Both the position numbers and the translations under genes were made by a program. Below are positions 50,195 to 58,322 of a stretch of DNA of 64,000 bases, in pieces (positions within the stretch are counted from its first letter, which is position 1; every line of letters starts with the position of its first letter). The notes beneath the pieces were generated by a model. It made no database searches, was not told the DNA's origin, and worked only from the letters and a program-made list of their open reading frames with translations. The DNA lies in assembly GCF_012034205.1 (NCBI RefSeq), contig NZ_JAATEM010000007.1:62001-126000 (forward strand), given 5' to 3'. The DNA is from Streptomyces composti (GTDB lineage: Bacteria > Actinomycetota > Actinomycetes > Streptomycetales > Streptomycetaceae).

Positions 50195-50821
50195 TCACCG
50201 CCATACCGGCGGCAGCGCCCCGAGCTGCACGAGCACGTCCCAGTCCGCGGGGCGGGCAGCGGGGTCGGCCCATGGTGCACCGAGCCCGGCCCAGTGGCCG
50301 CGGCGGGCCCGGATGGTCCGCATCGTCTCCCGGGCCCCGGGGTGCCCGAGGTCGTCGAGACCGGACTCGCCGCCGCAGCACGGGCAGACCGTCCCGGTGG
50401 GCTCACCGTCCCGCCAGAACACCGGCCCGGACAGGCCGCAGATCCGGCACGCGGTCTCCGTGCCCAGTGACGCTGACGCCGCTCGTCCGGCCGCTCGCCG
50501 CTCCCGGTCGTCCGCGGGCGGCGGCGGGGTGCGCCACGGCTCGGGGATGTTCCTCAGCTGCCGGAGCAGGTCCCAGTCCGGTGGCCTGCTGCCCGGGCTG
50601 GTCCACCGGGCGCCGTGGCCGATCCACCAGCCCCGGACGTCGTGCAGGCCCTTCACCCCGTCCCAGGTGCCGGGCCGCGCGCCCATGTCGCCGATGCCCG
50701 ACTCGCTGCCGCAGCAGTCGCAGATGGCGCCGGTCGGCCGGCCGTCCTCCCAGAAGATCTCCTCGTCCCACCCGCACCTGCGGCAGAACTGTTCCAGGAC
50801 AACCGGCATGCCCGCTGTCAT
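50195..50821 (-). CDS. protein with two tandem Cys-rich CPCC-type domains
   Basis: A 208-residue protein composed of two related halves. Half 1 (about 10-97): FCRRCGWDEEIFWEDGRPTG, ICDCCGSESGIGDMG, GWWIGHGARWTSPGSRPPDWDLLRQL, PEPWR. Half 2 (about 123-208): ACRICGLSGPVFWRDGEPTG, VCPCCGGESGLDDLG, GHWAGLGAPWADPAARPADWDVLVQL, PPVWR. Each half has a CxxC plus CxCC set able to bind one zinc. The single-domain form (CPxCG ... ICPCCGxEFGYDD ... Ga-W ... P-W-D) is widespread as a hypothetical protein. The duplication is clear. There is no signal peptide and the function is unknown. Confidence 0.85.
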   Translation of the reverse strand: MTAGMPVVLEQFCRRCGWDEEIFWEDGRPTGAICDCCGSESGIGDMGARPGTWDGVKGLHDVRGWWIGHGARWTSPGSRPPDWDLLRQLRNIPEPWRTPPPPADDRERRAAGRAASASLGTETACRICGLSGPVFWRDGEPTGTVCPCCGGESGLDDLGHPGARETMRTIRARRGHWAGLGAPWADPAARPADWDVLVQLGALPPVWR

Positions 50822-50947
50822 GGTGTGGTCCGCTCCGCAGCAGGGCGTCGATGGGGGGCACCGGCGGACGCGGCTCGCCGGTCGTGGTGGTGAGGCCGGG
50901 GCGCCGACGGACGCGGTGACGGTACGGGCCGGTCATACGCGTCGGAG

Positions 50948-51031
50948 TGCCCGGAGCCGGACTTGAACCGGCACGCCCGCGTAGGGGCAGCGAGGTTTAA
51001 GCTCGCCGTGTCTGCATTCCACCATCCGGGC
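50948..51031 (-). tRNA. bldA: tRNA-Leu(TAA), bldA
   Basis: On the minus strand an 84-base class II tRNA folds perfectly. The acceptor is GCCCGGA/TCCGGGC with discriminator A, the anticodon stem GCGAG/CTCGC encloses the loop CTTAAAC, a long variable arm follows, and the T arm is GCCGG-TTCAAGT-CCGGC. The anticodon is TAA, reading the rare UUA codon. In Streptomyces this tRNA is BldA, required for translation of TTA-containing developmental and antibiotic-regulator genes. CCA is not encoded. A possible -10 TAGGCT is at 51066-51061, 30 bases upstream. Confidence 0.96.
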
Positions 51032-51105
51032 AGGCCATGGGCTCCGCGTCGAGTGCTCCGAGCCTAGCGTCACGGCCCCTCCGCTTCGGGAGCGGGCAAA
51101 CCCAT

Positions 51106-51144
51106 GTTGTCTTATTTTATTGGCAGCTGATGAAGCATCAGCTC
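51106..51144. other. AT-rich tract next to a hairpin upstream of bldA
   Basis: A local AT-rich run (TTGTCTTATTTTATTGG) stands out in this GC-rich sequence and is followed by AGCTGATG-AAG-CATCAGCT (51125-51143), an 8-bp perfect hairpin. The U-rich side precedes the stem on the plus strand, so it is not a canonical terminator on either strand. The rest of the gap 50822-51465 holds bldA and the leader of the second ABC module. Confidence 0.5.
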
Positions 51145-51465
51145 GTGGGCAGGCCATCAGCACTTGCCAGCAAGCCTTGCGCGCGACCGCCCGGTGCGCA
51201 TGCTGAATGACGGAAATTCACCGTCTCGACGAGGGTGCCCGGCCGGTTCTGCGCGCCGGGGGAGGCGCCCCCGGCGCACGGCCCGGACCCCCGACCCGGG
51301 TAGGGGGCGGGATCAGACCCAGGTATGACCCGGCGGCCCCCCGGTCAGCCCTCAGTCGCCCCCGGGAACCGGAGCAGCGGCTGACTCGGCGCCGGAAAAC
51401 GCACGGAACGATGGACGCATACCCAGCAACGTCGTACTCGCCGTCCCGACAGGAGCGTCCCACCC

Positions 51466-52236
51466 GTGACCACCGCACCCATCGCCGACCGGTCCACCGC
51501 CGTGGCCGCGCGCGCCACGGAGCTGTCGAAGATCTACGGCCAGGGCGAGACCCAGGTGGTCGCCCTGGACCGGGTGACCGTCGACTTCCGGCAGGCCGAG
51601 TTCACCGCGATCATGGGCCCCTCCGGCTCCGGCAAGTCCACTCTGATGCACTGCGTGGCCGGCCTGGACACCTTCTCCTCCGGCTCGGTCCGCATCGGCG
51701 ACGTCGAACTCGGCTCGCTGAAGGACAAGCAGCTGACCAAGCTGCGCCGTGACAAGATCGGCTTCATCTTCCAGGCGTTCAACCTGCTGCCCACCCTCAA
51801 CGCCCTGGAGAACATCACGCTCCCCATGGACATCGCGGGCCGCAAGCCCGACAAGGAGTGGCTGGACACGGTGATCGGGCTGATCGGCCTCTCCAACCGG
51901 CTCGGTCACCGGCCCTCCCAGCTCTCCGGCGGCCAGCAGCAGCGCGTCGCCGTCGCCCGCGCCCTCGCCTCCAAGCCGGACATCGTCTTCGGCGACGAGC
52001 CCACCGGCAACCTGGACTCCCGCTCCGGCGCCGAGGTGCTCGGCTTCCTGCGCAACTCGGTGCGCGAGCTGGGCCAGACGGTGGTCATGGTGACCCACGA
52101 CCCGGTGGCCGCCGCCTACGCGGACCGGGTGATCTTCCTGGCGGACGGCCGGATCGTCGACGAGATGAACGGGCCGACGGCCGACTCGGTGCTGGACCGC
52201 ATGAAGCGGTTCGACGCCAAGGGCCGTACCAGCTGA
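51466..52236 (+). CDS. ABC transporter ATP-binding protein, MacB/LolD type (module 2)
   Basis: A 256-residue cytoplasmic ATPase. Walker A is GPSGSGKST, followed by LMHCVAGLDTFSSGSVRIG, the Q-loop FIFQAFNLLPTLNALENI, signature LSGGQQQRVAVARALA, Walker B IVFGDEPTGNLDS and H-loop MVTHDP. It shares long identical stretches with the ATPase at 20407-21195, so the two modules are paralogues. The GTG at 51466 has AGGAG about ten bases upstream. Its permease begins 128 bases later without overlap, unlike module 1. Confidence 0.96.
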   Translation: MTTAPIADRSTAVAARATELSKIYGQGETQVVALDRVTVDFRQAEFTAIMGPSGSGKSTLMHCVAGLDTFSSGSVRIGDVELGSLKDKQLTKLRRDKIGFIFQAFNLLPTLNALENITLPMDIAGRKPDKEWLDTVIGLIGLSNRLGHRPSQLSGGQQQRVAVARALASKPDIVFGDEPTGNLDSRSGAEVLGFLRNSVRELGQTVVMVTHDPVAAAYADRVIFLADGRIVDEMNGPTADSVLDRMKRFDAKGRTS

Positions 52237-52363
52237 CAGTTCCTCGGTTCCCCAGATGCTCAGCTCCCCGGCACGTCAGCCCTGAGGCGCCCATTCCTCG
52301 GCCGTCCGGCCCGTCAGCCGTTCACCCCGCCCCCCTCGTACGTCTGGACTCGAGAAGACACCC

Positions 52364-54892
52364 ATGTTCCGTACCGCCTTGCGCAATGTGCTCGCGCACA
52401 AGGCCCGGCTCCTGATGACCGTGCTCGCCGTGATGCTCGGCGTGGCCTTCGTGTCGGGGACCCTGGTCTTCACCAACACCATCTCCAGCGCCCTGCAGAA
52501 GAGCTCCGCCAAGGGCTTCGACCACGTCGACGTCGCCGTCACGCCCAAGTGGAAGGACGCCGAGGGCGACCAGGTCGGCAAGCGCCAGGAGCTGACGAAG
52601 GCCACCGTCGACGCCAGCGCCCGGGTGCCCGGCGCCGAGAGCGCCATCGGTGTCGTCGGAGGCTTCGCCGCCCTCGCCGACAAGGACGGCAAGCTGGTCG
52701 GCGACGGCTGGCAGACGCAGGGCGGCAACTACTGGGGTGCCGAGGACCCCCGCTACCCGTTGGTCGAGGGCCGCGCGCCCACGGGGCCGAACGAGGTCCT
52801 CGTCGACTCCGGGACCGTCGAGCGGGCCGGCTACCGGGTCGGCGAGCCGGTGCGGATGTCGGTGAACGGCCCGCTCCTCGAGCCGGTCCTGGTCGGCGTC
52901 TTCACCACCGACGACGGGAATGTGGCGGCCGGCGGCAGCCTCGCGCTGTTCGACACCGCGACCGCGCAGAAGGTGTTCGGCAAGGAGGGCACCTTCGACG
53001 AGATCGACGTCAGGGCGAAGCCCGGCGTCTCCGAGGCCGCTCTCAAGGCGCAGCTGGACAAGGCGCTGCCGAAGGACGTCGTGGAGACGAGGACCGGGGG
53101 CGAACTGGCCGAGGAGCAGGCCGAGATCATCGCCTCCTCGATGAGCGGGCTGCAGCAGAGCCTGCTGGTGTTCGCCGGCATCGCGCTGTTCGTCGGCACG
53201 TTCATCATCGCCAACACCTTCACCATGCTGGTCGCCCAGCGCACCAAGGAGCTGGCGCTGCTGCGCGCCGTCGGCGCCTCCCGGCGGCAGGTCACCCGGT
53301 CGGTGCTGATCGAGGCGTTCGTGGTCGGCACGGTCGCCGCCGTCGCCGGCCTGCTCGGCGGCATCGGCATCGGCATGGGGCTGCGCTCCCTGATGGGCAT
53401 GCTGGAGGCCACCGTGCCCGACGGCCCGCTGGTGATCACCCCCGGCACGGTCGGCACCGCCTTCGCCGTCGGCATCCTCGTCACCGTGCTCGCCGCCTGG
53501 CTGCCCGGCCGCCGGGCGGCGAAGATCCCTCCGGTGGCGGCGATGAGCGCGGTGCACGCCAAGGCCACCACCAAGTCACTGGTGCTGCGCAACACCGTCG
53601 GCGCGCTGTTCTCCGCCGCCGGCGTCGCGGTGGTCCTGTGGGCCACCTCGCTGGACGGCCCGGACGGCCAGGCCCCCATGGGCCTCGGCGCCGTGCTGCT
53701 CATCATCGGCGTGTTCATCCTGACCCCGCTGCTGTCCCGCCCGCTGATCGCGGCCGCGGCCCCCGTGCTGCGCCTCTTCGGGGTCTCCGGCAAGCTCGCC
53801 CGGCTGAACTCGGTGCGCAACCCGCGCCGCACCGCCGCCACCGCCTCCGCGCTGATGATCGGGCTCACCCTGATCACCGGCATGACCGTGATGGCGGGCA
53901 GCCTGCAGAAGTCCATCGACAAGATGGCCTCCGAGGCCATCGAGGCGGACTACGTGGTCTCCATGGCGACCGGCAACGCCCTCTCCCCGGACGTCGAGCA
54001 GAAGCTGAAGAAGCTCGACGGCGTCACCGCCACCAGCGCCATGCGCAACGCGCCGTCCCGGATCGACGACCGCACCGAGTACCTCACCGGCGTCGACGGC
54101 ACCGCCTTCGGGAAGCTGACCGACTTCGAGATGCAGGACGGCTCGTTCGCGATCGAGGGCACGCGGGTCGTGGTGGACGACGGGACCGCGAAGTCGCACG
54201 ACTGGAAGGCCGGCAGCACCTTCGACGTCGCCTACGAGGACGGCAGGAAGCAGCGGCTGACCGTCGCCGGGGTCTACCGGGGCAACGACATGTTCACCGG
54301 CATCATGATCGACAACCGGACCCTCGCCCCGCACCAGGCCGACCCGGCCGACATGCTGGTCATGGTGAAGACCGCGGACGGCGTCTCCGACGCGGTCAAG
54401 GACCGGCTGGAGAAGGCGCTCGGCTCCAACCCGGCGATCGCGGTGCAGGACAAGAAGGACATCTCCAACGAGGTCGCCAAGGTGTTCACCCTGGTGCTGA
54501 ACATGGTCTACGGGCTGCTGGCGATGGCGGTGATCGTCGCGGTGATCGGCGTCATCAACACCCTGGCCATGTCGGTGTTCGAACGCTCGCAGGAGATCGG
54601 CATGCTCCGCGCGGTCGGCCTGGACCGCAGGGGCGTCAAGCGGATGGTCCGCCTGGAGTCGCTGGTGATCTCCCTGTTCGGCGGGGTGCTCGGCATCGGT
54701 CTCGGCGTGTTCTTCGGCTGGGCGGCCGGTGAGCTGCTCGGCACCCGGATGCCGACCTACGAGCTGGTCCTGCCCTGGGGCCGCCTGGCGGTCTTCCTGC
54801 TGCTGGCCGCGACGGTGGGCGTGCTCGCCGCGCTCTGGCCGGCCCGGCGGGCGGCCCGGCTGAACATGCTCCAGGCGATCAAGGCGGAGTGA
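52364..54892 (+). CDS. FtsX-like ABC transporter permease (module 2)
   Basis: An 842-residue membrane protein of the MacB/FtsX type with the same layout as 21192-23771. It has an N-terminal helix (LLMTVLAVMLGVAFVSGTLVF), an outer domain to about residue 260, the first FtsX block (NTFTMLVAQRTKELALLRAVGASRRQVTRSVL) and middle helices. A second outer domain (about 500-700) and a last FtsX block (NTLAMSVFERSQEIGMLRAVGLDRRGVKRMV) follow. It pairs with the ATPase just upstream to form an exporter of unknown substrate. The ATG at 52364 follows GAGAAG. A 20-bp terminator lies 31 bases after the stop. Confidence 0.95.
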   Translation: MFRTALRNVLAHKARLLMTVLAVMLGVAFVSGTLVFTNTISSALQKSSAKGFDHVDVAVTPKWKDAEGDQVGKRQELTKATVDASARVPGAESAIGVVGGFAALADKDGKLVGDGWQTQGGNYWGAEDPRYPLVEGRAPTGPNEVLVDSGTVERAGYRVGEPVRMSVNGPLLEPVLVGVFTTDDGNVAAGGSLALFDTATAQKVFGKEGTFDEIDVRAKPGVSEAALKAQLDKALPKDVVETRTGGELAEEQAEIIASSMSGLQQSLLVFAGIALFVGTFIIANTFTMLVAQRTKELALLRAVGASRRQVTRSVLIEAFVVGTVAAVAGLLGGIGIGMGLRSLMGMLEATVPDGPLVITPGTVGTAFAVGILVTVLAAWLPGRRAAKIPPVAAMSAVHAKATTKSLVLRNTVGALFSAAGVAVVLWATSLDGPDGQAPMGLGAVLLIIGVFILTPLLSRPLIAAAAPVLRLFGVSGKLARLNSVRNPRRTAATASALMIGLTLITGMTVMAGSLQKSIDKMASEAIEADYVVSMATGNALSPDVEQKLKKLDGVTATSAMRNAPSRIDDRTEYLTGVDGTAFGKLTDFEMQDGSFAIEGTRVVVDDGTAKSHDWKAGSTFDVAYEDGRKQRLTVAGVYRGNDMFTGIMIDNRTLAPHQADPADMLVMVKTADGVSDAVKDRLEKALGSNPAIAVQDKKDISNEVAKVFTLVLNMVYGLLAMAVIVAVIGVINTLAMSVFERSQEIGMLRAVGLDRRGVKRMVRLESLVISLFGGVLGIGLGVFFGWAAGELLGTRMPTYELVLPWGRLAVFLLLAATVGVLAALWPARRAARLNMLQAIKAE

Positions 54893-54923
54893 CCCGCTCG
54901 CGGGGAGGAATCGAGCGCGACGA

Positions 54924-54965
54924 GACGAGGGGCACCGTCCCGGAGCCGGGACGGTGCCCCTCGTC
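54924..54965. terminator. very strong bidirectional terminator
   Basis: A perfect 20-bp stem with only two loop bases (54924-54943 with 54946-54965), between the ABC permease and the convergent cfa gene. Confidence 0.9.
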
Positions 54966-55011
54966 ATGGGCCAGGGTGCTGGTTGGGACGGCAGACCCCG
55001 GCGGCTGCCGG

Positions 55012-56310
55012 TCAGTGCCAGGTGCGGGTGCGCAGCGGCAGCCCCGAGTCGCCGGACTCCGGGGTCTTCACGGCGAGGATCTGGTTGACGCCGATGCGGT
55101 TGCGCTCGAAGGCCAGCGCGGAGGCCGCCATGTACAGCCGCCAGACCCGGGCCCTGCCGTAGCTGCTGAGGACGACCGCACGGTCCCAGTCGGCCTCCAG
55201 ACGCGCCACCCACTCGCGCAGGGTCAGGGCGTAGTGCTCCCGGAGCGACTCCAGGTCGCGCACCTCGAAACCGGCCCGCTCCAGGTCGGTGACGGTGGTG
55301 CCGACGGGGGAGAGCTCGCCGTCGGGGAAGACGTAGGCGTCGATGAACGCGTCCACCTGGTACGACTTCTCGTCGCGCTGCGGGCGGCGGGCGATCTGGT
55401 GGTTCAGCAGCCGCCCGCCCGGCACGAGCAGCCGGTGCAGAACGCTCGCGTACTGCAGATAGCGCTCGGAGCCGACGTGCTCGGCCATCCCGATCGACGA
55501 GATCGCGTCGTAGGGGCCGTCCCGGACGTCCCGGTAGTCCTGGACGCGGATCTCCACCCGGTCGGTGAGGCCCTCGTCGGCGACCCGCTTGCGGGCGTAG
55601 GCGGCCTGCTCCTGGGAGAGGGTGATGCCGACCACGTTCACCCCGTACTCGCGGGCGGCGTGGATCGCCATCGAGCCCCAGCCGCAGCCGACGTCCAGCA
55701 GCCGCACACCCGGCCTCAGCGCCAGCTTGCGGCAGACCAGGTCGAGCTTGTCCCGCTGCGCCTCCTCGAGGGTGCCCTCCGGGGGCGGGGTCTGCCAGTA
55801 GGCGCAGGAGTACACCATGGACGGGCCGAGGACCAGCTCGTAGAAGTCGTTGCCCACGTCGTAGTGGTGGCTGATGGCCCGCCGGTCGCTGCGCCGGGTG
55901 TGCAGGCCGCGGCGCGGGCGGCGGGCCTCCTCCTCGGGGGCGGGCGGCGGCAGCGGGGGCCCGGCGAGGGCGAACAGGCCGCGCACGGCGGAGCGGAACC
56001 GGGGGTCGCGCAGCGCGCTGCCGAGGGAGCGGGCGTCCTCGTCACGCTCCCAGATCAGGCCGGACAGGTGGTCGAGTGCGGTGTAGAGGTCGCCGTCGAT
56101 GTCCAGGTCGCCGGCCACCCAGGCGCGGGCGAGGCCGAGCTCGCCCGGCTTGAACAGCAGACGGCGCAGGGCGCGGCGGTTGCGGACGACCAGGGCCGGT
56201 GCGTCCGGAGGGCCGGCCTGGGAGCCGTCCCAGGCGCGGATGCGGAGGGGGAACGGGGTGCCCAGCAACTGTTCGACGAGGCCCTTCAGCCGCGAGGCGG
56301 CGTCTGCCAT
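55012..56310 (-). CDS. cfa: cyclopropane-fatty-acyl-phospholipid synthase family protein
   Basis: A 432-residue SAM-dependent enzyme that adds a methylene or methyl group to unsaturated phospholipid acyl chains. The N-terminal third (LVVRNRRALRRLLFKPGELGLARAWVAGDLDIDGDLY) is the lipid-interacting domain. The catalytic part has ISHHYDVGNDFYELVLGPSMVYSCAYW, SAM motif VRLLDVGCGWGSMAIHAA, GITLSQEQAAYA, and AEHVGSERY. The C-terminal FIDAYVFPDGEL...YALTLREWVARL matches CFA synthases. The ATG at 56310 is preferred, with GGAGG eight bases upstream; a GTG three codons earlier overlaps it. It lies opposite the ABC permease. Confidence 0.95.
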   Translation of the reverse strand: MADAASRLKGLVEQLLGTPFPLRIRAWDGSQAGPPDAPALVVRNRRALRRLLFKPGELGLARAWVAGDLDIDGDLYTALDHLSGLIWERDEDARSLGSALRDPRFRSAVRGLFALAGPPLPPPAPEEEARRPRRGLHTRRSDRRAISHHYDVGNDFYELVLGPSMVYSCAYWQTPPPEGTLEEAQRDKLDLVCRKLALRPGVRLLDVGCGWGSMAIHAAREYGVNVVGITLSQEQAAYARKRVADEGLTDRVEIRVQDYRDVRDGPYDAISSIGMAEHVGSERYLQYASVLHRLLVPGGRLLNHQIARRPQRDEKSYQVDAFIDAYVFPDGELSPVGTTVTDLERAGFEVRDLESLREHYALTLREWVARLEADWDRAVVLSSYGRARVWRLYMAASALAFERNRIGVNQILAVKTPESGDSGLPLRTRTWH

Positions 56311-56417
56311 GGTGTACACCTCCGTGACGGGGGATCCCGGAACGTCATCACCACGTAAACACCGGTCGCGGGGCCTGGCAGTCCCCGGCGCGCGTCATGG
56401 CTGGGCAAAACCACCGG

Positions 56418-56441
56418 CCCTCACCCTCGTGGGGGTGAGGG
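56418..56441. other. hairpin in the cfa / Bax-inhibitor divergent gap
   Basis: CCCTCACCC-TCGTGG-GGGTGAGGG, a perfect 9-bp stem, in the 293-base region between the cfa start and the plus-strand membrane gene. It could be a leader structure of cfa or an operator. Confidence 0.4.
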
Positions 56442-56603
56442 ACACCCCGCCGGGCGGCCCTGCCGGTGAGGGGAATCACCCGGACGCGTAGCGTGTTGCG
56501 CAGCACGACGAGGGAAAGATCCTCCCCAAGCATTAGGGTCAATCCTTTGCCTACCTATTACTCTTGAGCCAAGGCCACGCTGTGATGGCCATGGAGGAGT
56601 GAA

Positions 56604-57512
56604 ATGAGGAGCAGAAACCCGGTCTTCTCGCGACGGGGGTTCAGCCGCGACAACGGCTACGCGGGCTTCAACACCGCGCCGCAGGCCGGGGGTCCCGCTG
56701 TCGCCACGCAGGGCAACCCGTACGCCCAGCCGACGGGCAACCCCTACGCGCAGAACCCGTACGCGCAGAACCCGTACGCCCAGCAGGGTCAGCAGTTCGG
56801 CGCGCCGCCGCAGGCCCCGGCCACCACCGGCCGGATGACCATCGACGACGTGATCATGCGCACGGCGAGCACGCTGGGTGTGCTCGTACTCGCCGCCGCG
56901 CTGTCCTGGGCGCTGCTGCCCGTGGACGACGCCAACATCGGCCGGTCCTACGGCATCGGCATCGGTGCCGCCCTGATCGGCATGGTCCTGGCGTTCGTGC
57001 AGTCCTTCAAGCGCAAGGCCTCGCCCGCGCTGATCCTGACCTACGCCGCGTTCGAGGGCGTGTTCCTCGGCGTCGTCTCCAACATCGTCGACAACCGCAT
57101 CGCCGACGGTGCGGCCATGCAGGCGGTGCTCGGCACCATGGCGGTCTTCGCCGGTGTGCTGGTGGCCTACAAGGCGGGCTGGATCCGCGTCAACCGCCGC
57201 TTCTACGGCTTCGTGATGGCGGCCGCGCTCGGCTTCATCCTGCTGATGGCGGTGAACATGCTGTTCGCGGTGTTCGGCGGCGGTGACGGCCTCGGCTTCC
57301 GCAGCGGTGCTCTCGGCGTCGTCTTCGGCGTCATCGGCATCATCCTCGGCGCCTGCTTCCTCGCCCTGGACTTCAAGCAGGTCGAGGACGGCATCGCCTA
57401 CGGTGCCCCGCGCGAGGAGGCCTGGCTGGCCGCGTTCGGTCTGACCCTGACGCTGGTGTGGATCTACCTCGAGTTCCTCAGGCTCATCTCGATCCTCAAC
57501 AGCAGCGACTGA
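56604..57512 (+). CDS. Bax inhibitor-1/YccA family membrane protein
   Basis: A 302-residue protein. The first 75 residues are a disordered Asn/Pro/Tyr/Gln-rich tail containing repeated NPYAQ motifs (five copies). The rest has seven hydrophobic helices (LGVLVLAAALSWALLP, GIGIGAALIGMVLAFV, ALILTYAAFEGVFLGVVSN, VLGTMAVFAGVLVAYKAG, FVMAAALGFILLMAVNMLFAVFG, LGVVFGVIGIILGACFLALDF, LAAFGLTLTLVWIYLEFLRLI) and the conserved acidic DFKQVEDG segment of the family. Related proteins conduct Ca2+/H+ or modulate proteases. The ATG has GGAGTG upstream. A strong terminator follows. Confidence 0.94.
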   Translation: MRSRNPVFSRRGFSRDNGYAGFNTAPQAGGPAVATQGNPYAQPTGNPYAQNPYAQNPYAQQGQQFGAPPQAPATTGRMTIDDVIMRTASTLGVLVLAAALSWALLPVDDANIGRSYGIGIGAALIGMVLAFVQSFKRKASPALILTYAAFEGVFLGVVSNIVDNRIADGAAMQAVLGTMAVFAGVLVAYKAGWIRVNRRFYGFVMAAALGFILLMAVNMLFAVFGGGDGLGFRSGALGVVFGVIGIILGACFLALDFKQVEDGIAYGAPREEAWLAAFGLTLTLVWIYLEFLRLISILNSSD

Positions 57513-57535
57513 TCACCGAGCACGTCGCGCTCGCA

Positions 57536-57570
57536 GACGAAGGGCCCCGGGTCACCCGGGGCCCTTCGTC
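57536..57570 (+). terminator. terminator after the Bax-inhibitor-like gene
   Basis: A perfect 16-bp stem (GACGAAGGGCCCCGGG with CCCGGGGCCCTTCGTC) and a 3-base loop, 24 bases after the stop. Confidence 0.85.
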
Positions 57571-57659
57571 GTCGCCGGTCACGGCCGGCGCCGCGGACAG
57601 CCGCTGCGGTGGACTGCTGACGGAAAGCGGACGGCGGCGCACCCTCACGCCCGGAGCAG

Positions 57660-57890
57660 TCAGAGCAGCTTGCGCGCGGCCCTCCTCAGGTCGTACTCGT
57701 GGACGATCGCCTTGGCGTGACCGTACGCGAGGTTGTGCTCGTGACGGAGCCAGCTGACCTTTTCCTCGAAGCGCAGAAGAGCCGGGCCTTCTTCGACGGT
57801 GCGCAGCCAGTCGGAGATCTCACGACCGGTGCAATGGGGGATGCGGGCGAGCAGATTGCGATGGGTCTCCTCGGAGAAGACTTGGGACAT
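57660..57890 (-). CDS. DUF4287-like small protein
   Basis: A 76-residue cytosolic protein: MSQVFSEETHRNLLARIPHCTGREISDWLRTVEEG, FEEKVSWLRHEHNLAYGHAKAIVHEYDLRRAARKLL. The T-G-x-x-I-x-x-W and L-x-x-x-H-x-L-x-x-x-x-A patterns match DUF4287, a helical domain found alone or fused to DNA-transport-related proteins. The ATG at 57890 is favoured because GGAGG lies five bases upstream. The role is unknown. Confidence 0.85.
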   Translation of the reverse strand: MSQVFSEETHRNLLARIPHCTGREISDWLRTVEEGPALLRFEEKVSWLRHEHNLAYGHAKAIVHEYDLRRAARKLL

Positions 57891-57992
57891 CGGCGCCTCC
57901 GGACGCATGGGATGTAAGCCGGTCCTTCAGGTCACCGTGCCTGAGCGTTCGCCCGTTGGCAACAGTGCTGCCGCGCCGCGTACGCTCGCGGC

Positions 57993-58304
57993 GTGGTTGA
58001 TACGACGCCCCTCACCAGTGCCGTGGACCGTTTCGCCGACCGGCTGCGGGCCGCGCCGCAGAGCCGGCTGCAGCGCGGTGCGGCCGCCGAGGCCCTCGCC
58101 CTGGCCAGGGAGTTGGCGCGGCGGGCCCAGCTCGCCGAACAGCCCGGCACCGAGCCGCGCGAGATGCCCGACGCCGGGATGTTCGCCGCCGCCGATCAGA
58201 TCACCGTGGCCGGACATGACCTGGCCCTCGTACTCAGGAGCGAGGACGAGGTCGCAGAGACGGTACGGCTGGTGGAGGAGGCGCAGCATCGCGCCGGGGT
58301 CTGA
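57993..58304 (+). CDS. small conserved hypothetical protein
   Basis: A 103-residue, mainly helical protein (VDRFADRLRAAPQSRLQRGAAAEALALARELARRAQLAE, MFAAADQITVAGHDLALVLRSEDEVAETVRLVEEA). No known domain is recognised. The codon usage is typical and the ORF lies between two minus-strand genes. The GTG at 57993 has no clear Shine-Dalgarno sequence (GCGGCGTGG). Cytosolic, with no signal or membrane segment. Confidence 0.7.
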   Translation: MVDTTPLTSAVDRFADRLRAAPQSRLQRGAAAEALALARELARRAQLAEQPGTEPREMPDAGMFAAADQITVAGHDLALVLRSEDEVAETVRLVEEAQHRAGV

Positions 58305-58322
58305 GATCCCCTCAGACCGCTG

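Noticed and set aside
51124..51144. AGCTGATG hairpin as a terminator
   Set aside because: The U-rich tract precedes rather than follows the stem on the plus strand, and no gene ends there.
51207..51752. 181-codon frame upstream of and overlapping the second ABC ATPase
   Set aside because: No ribosome binding site, the first 80 codons are Arg/Pro-rich, and the remainder is an off-frame reading of the ATPase.
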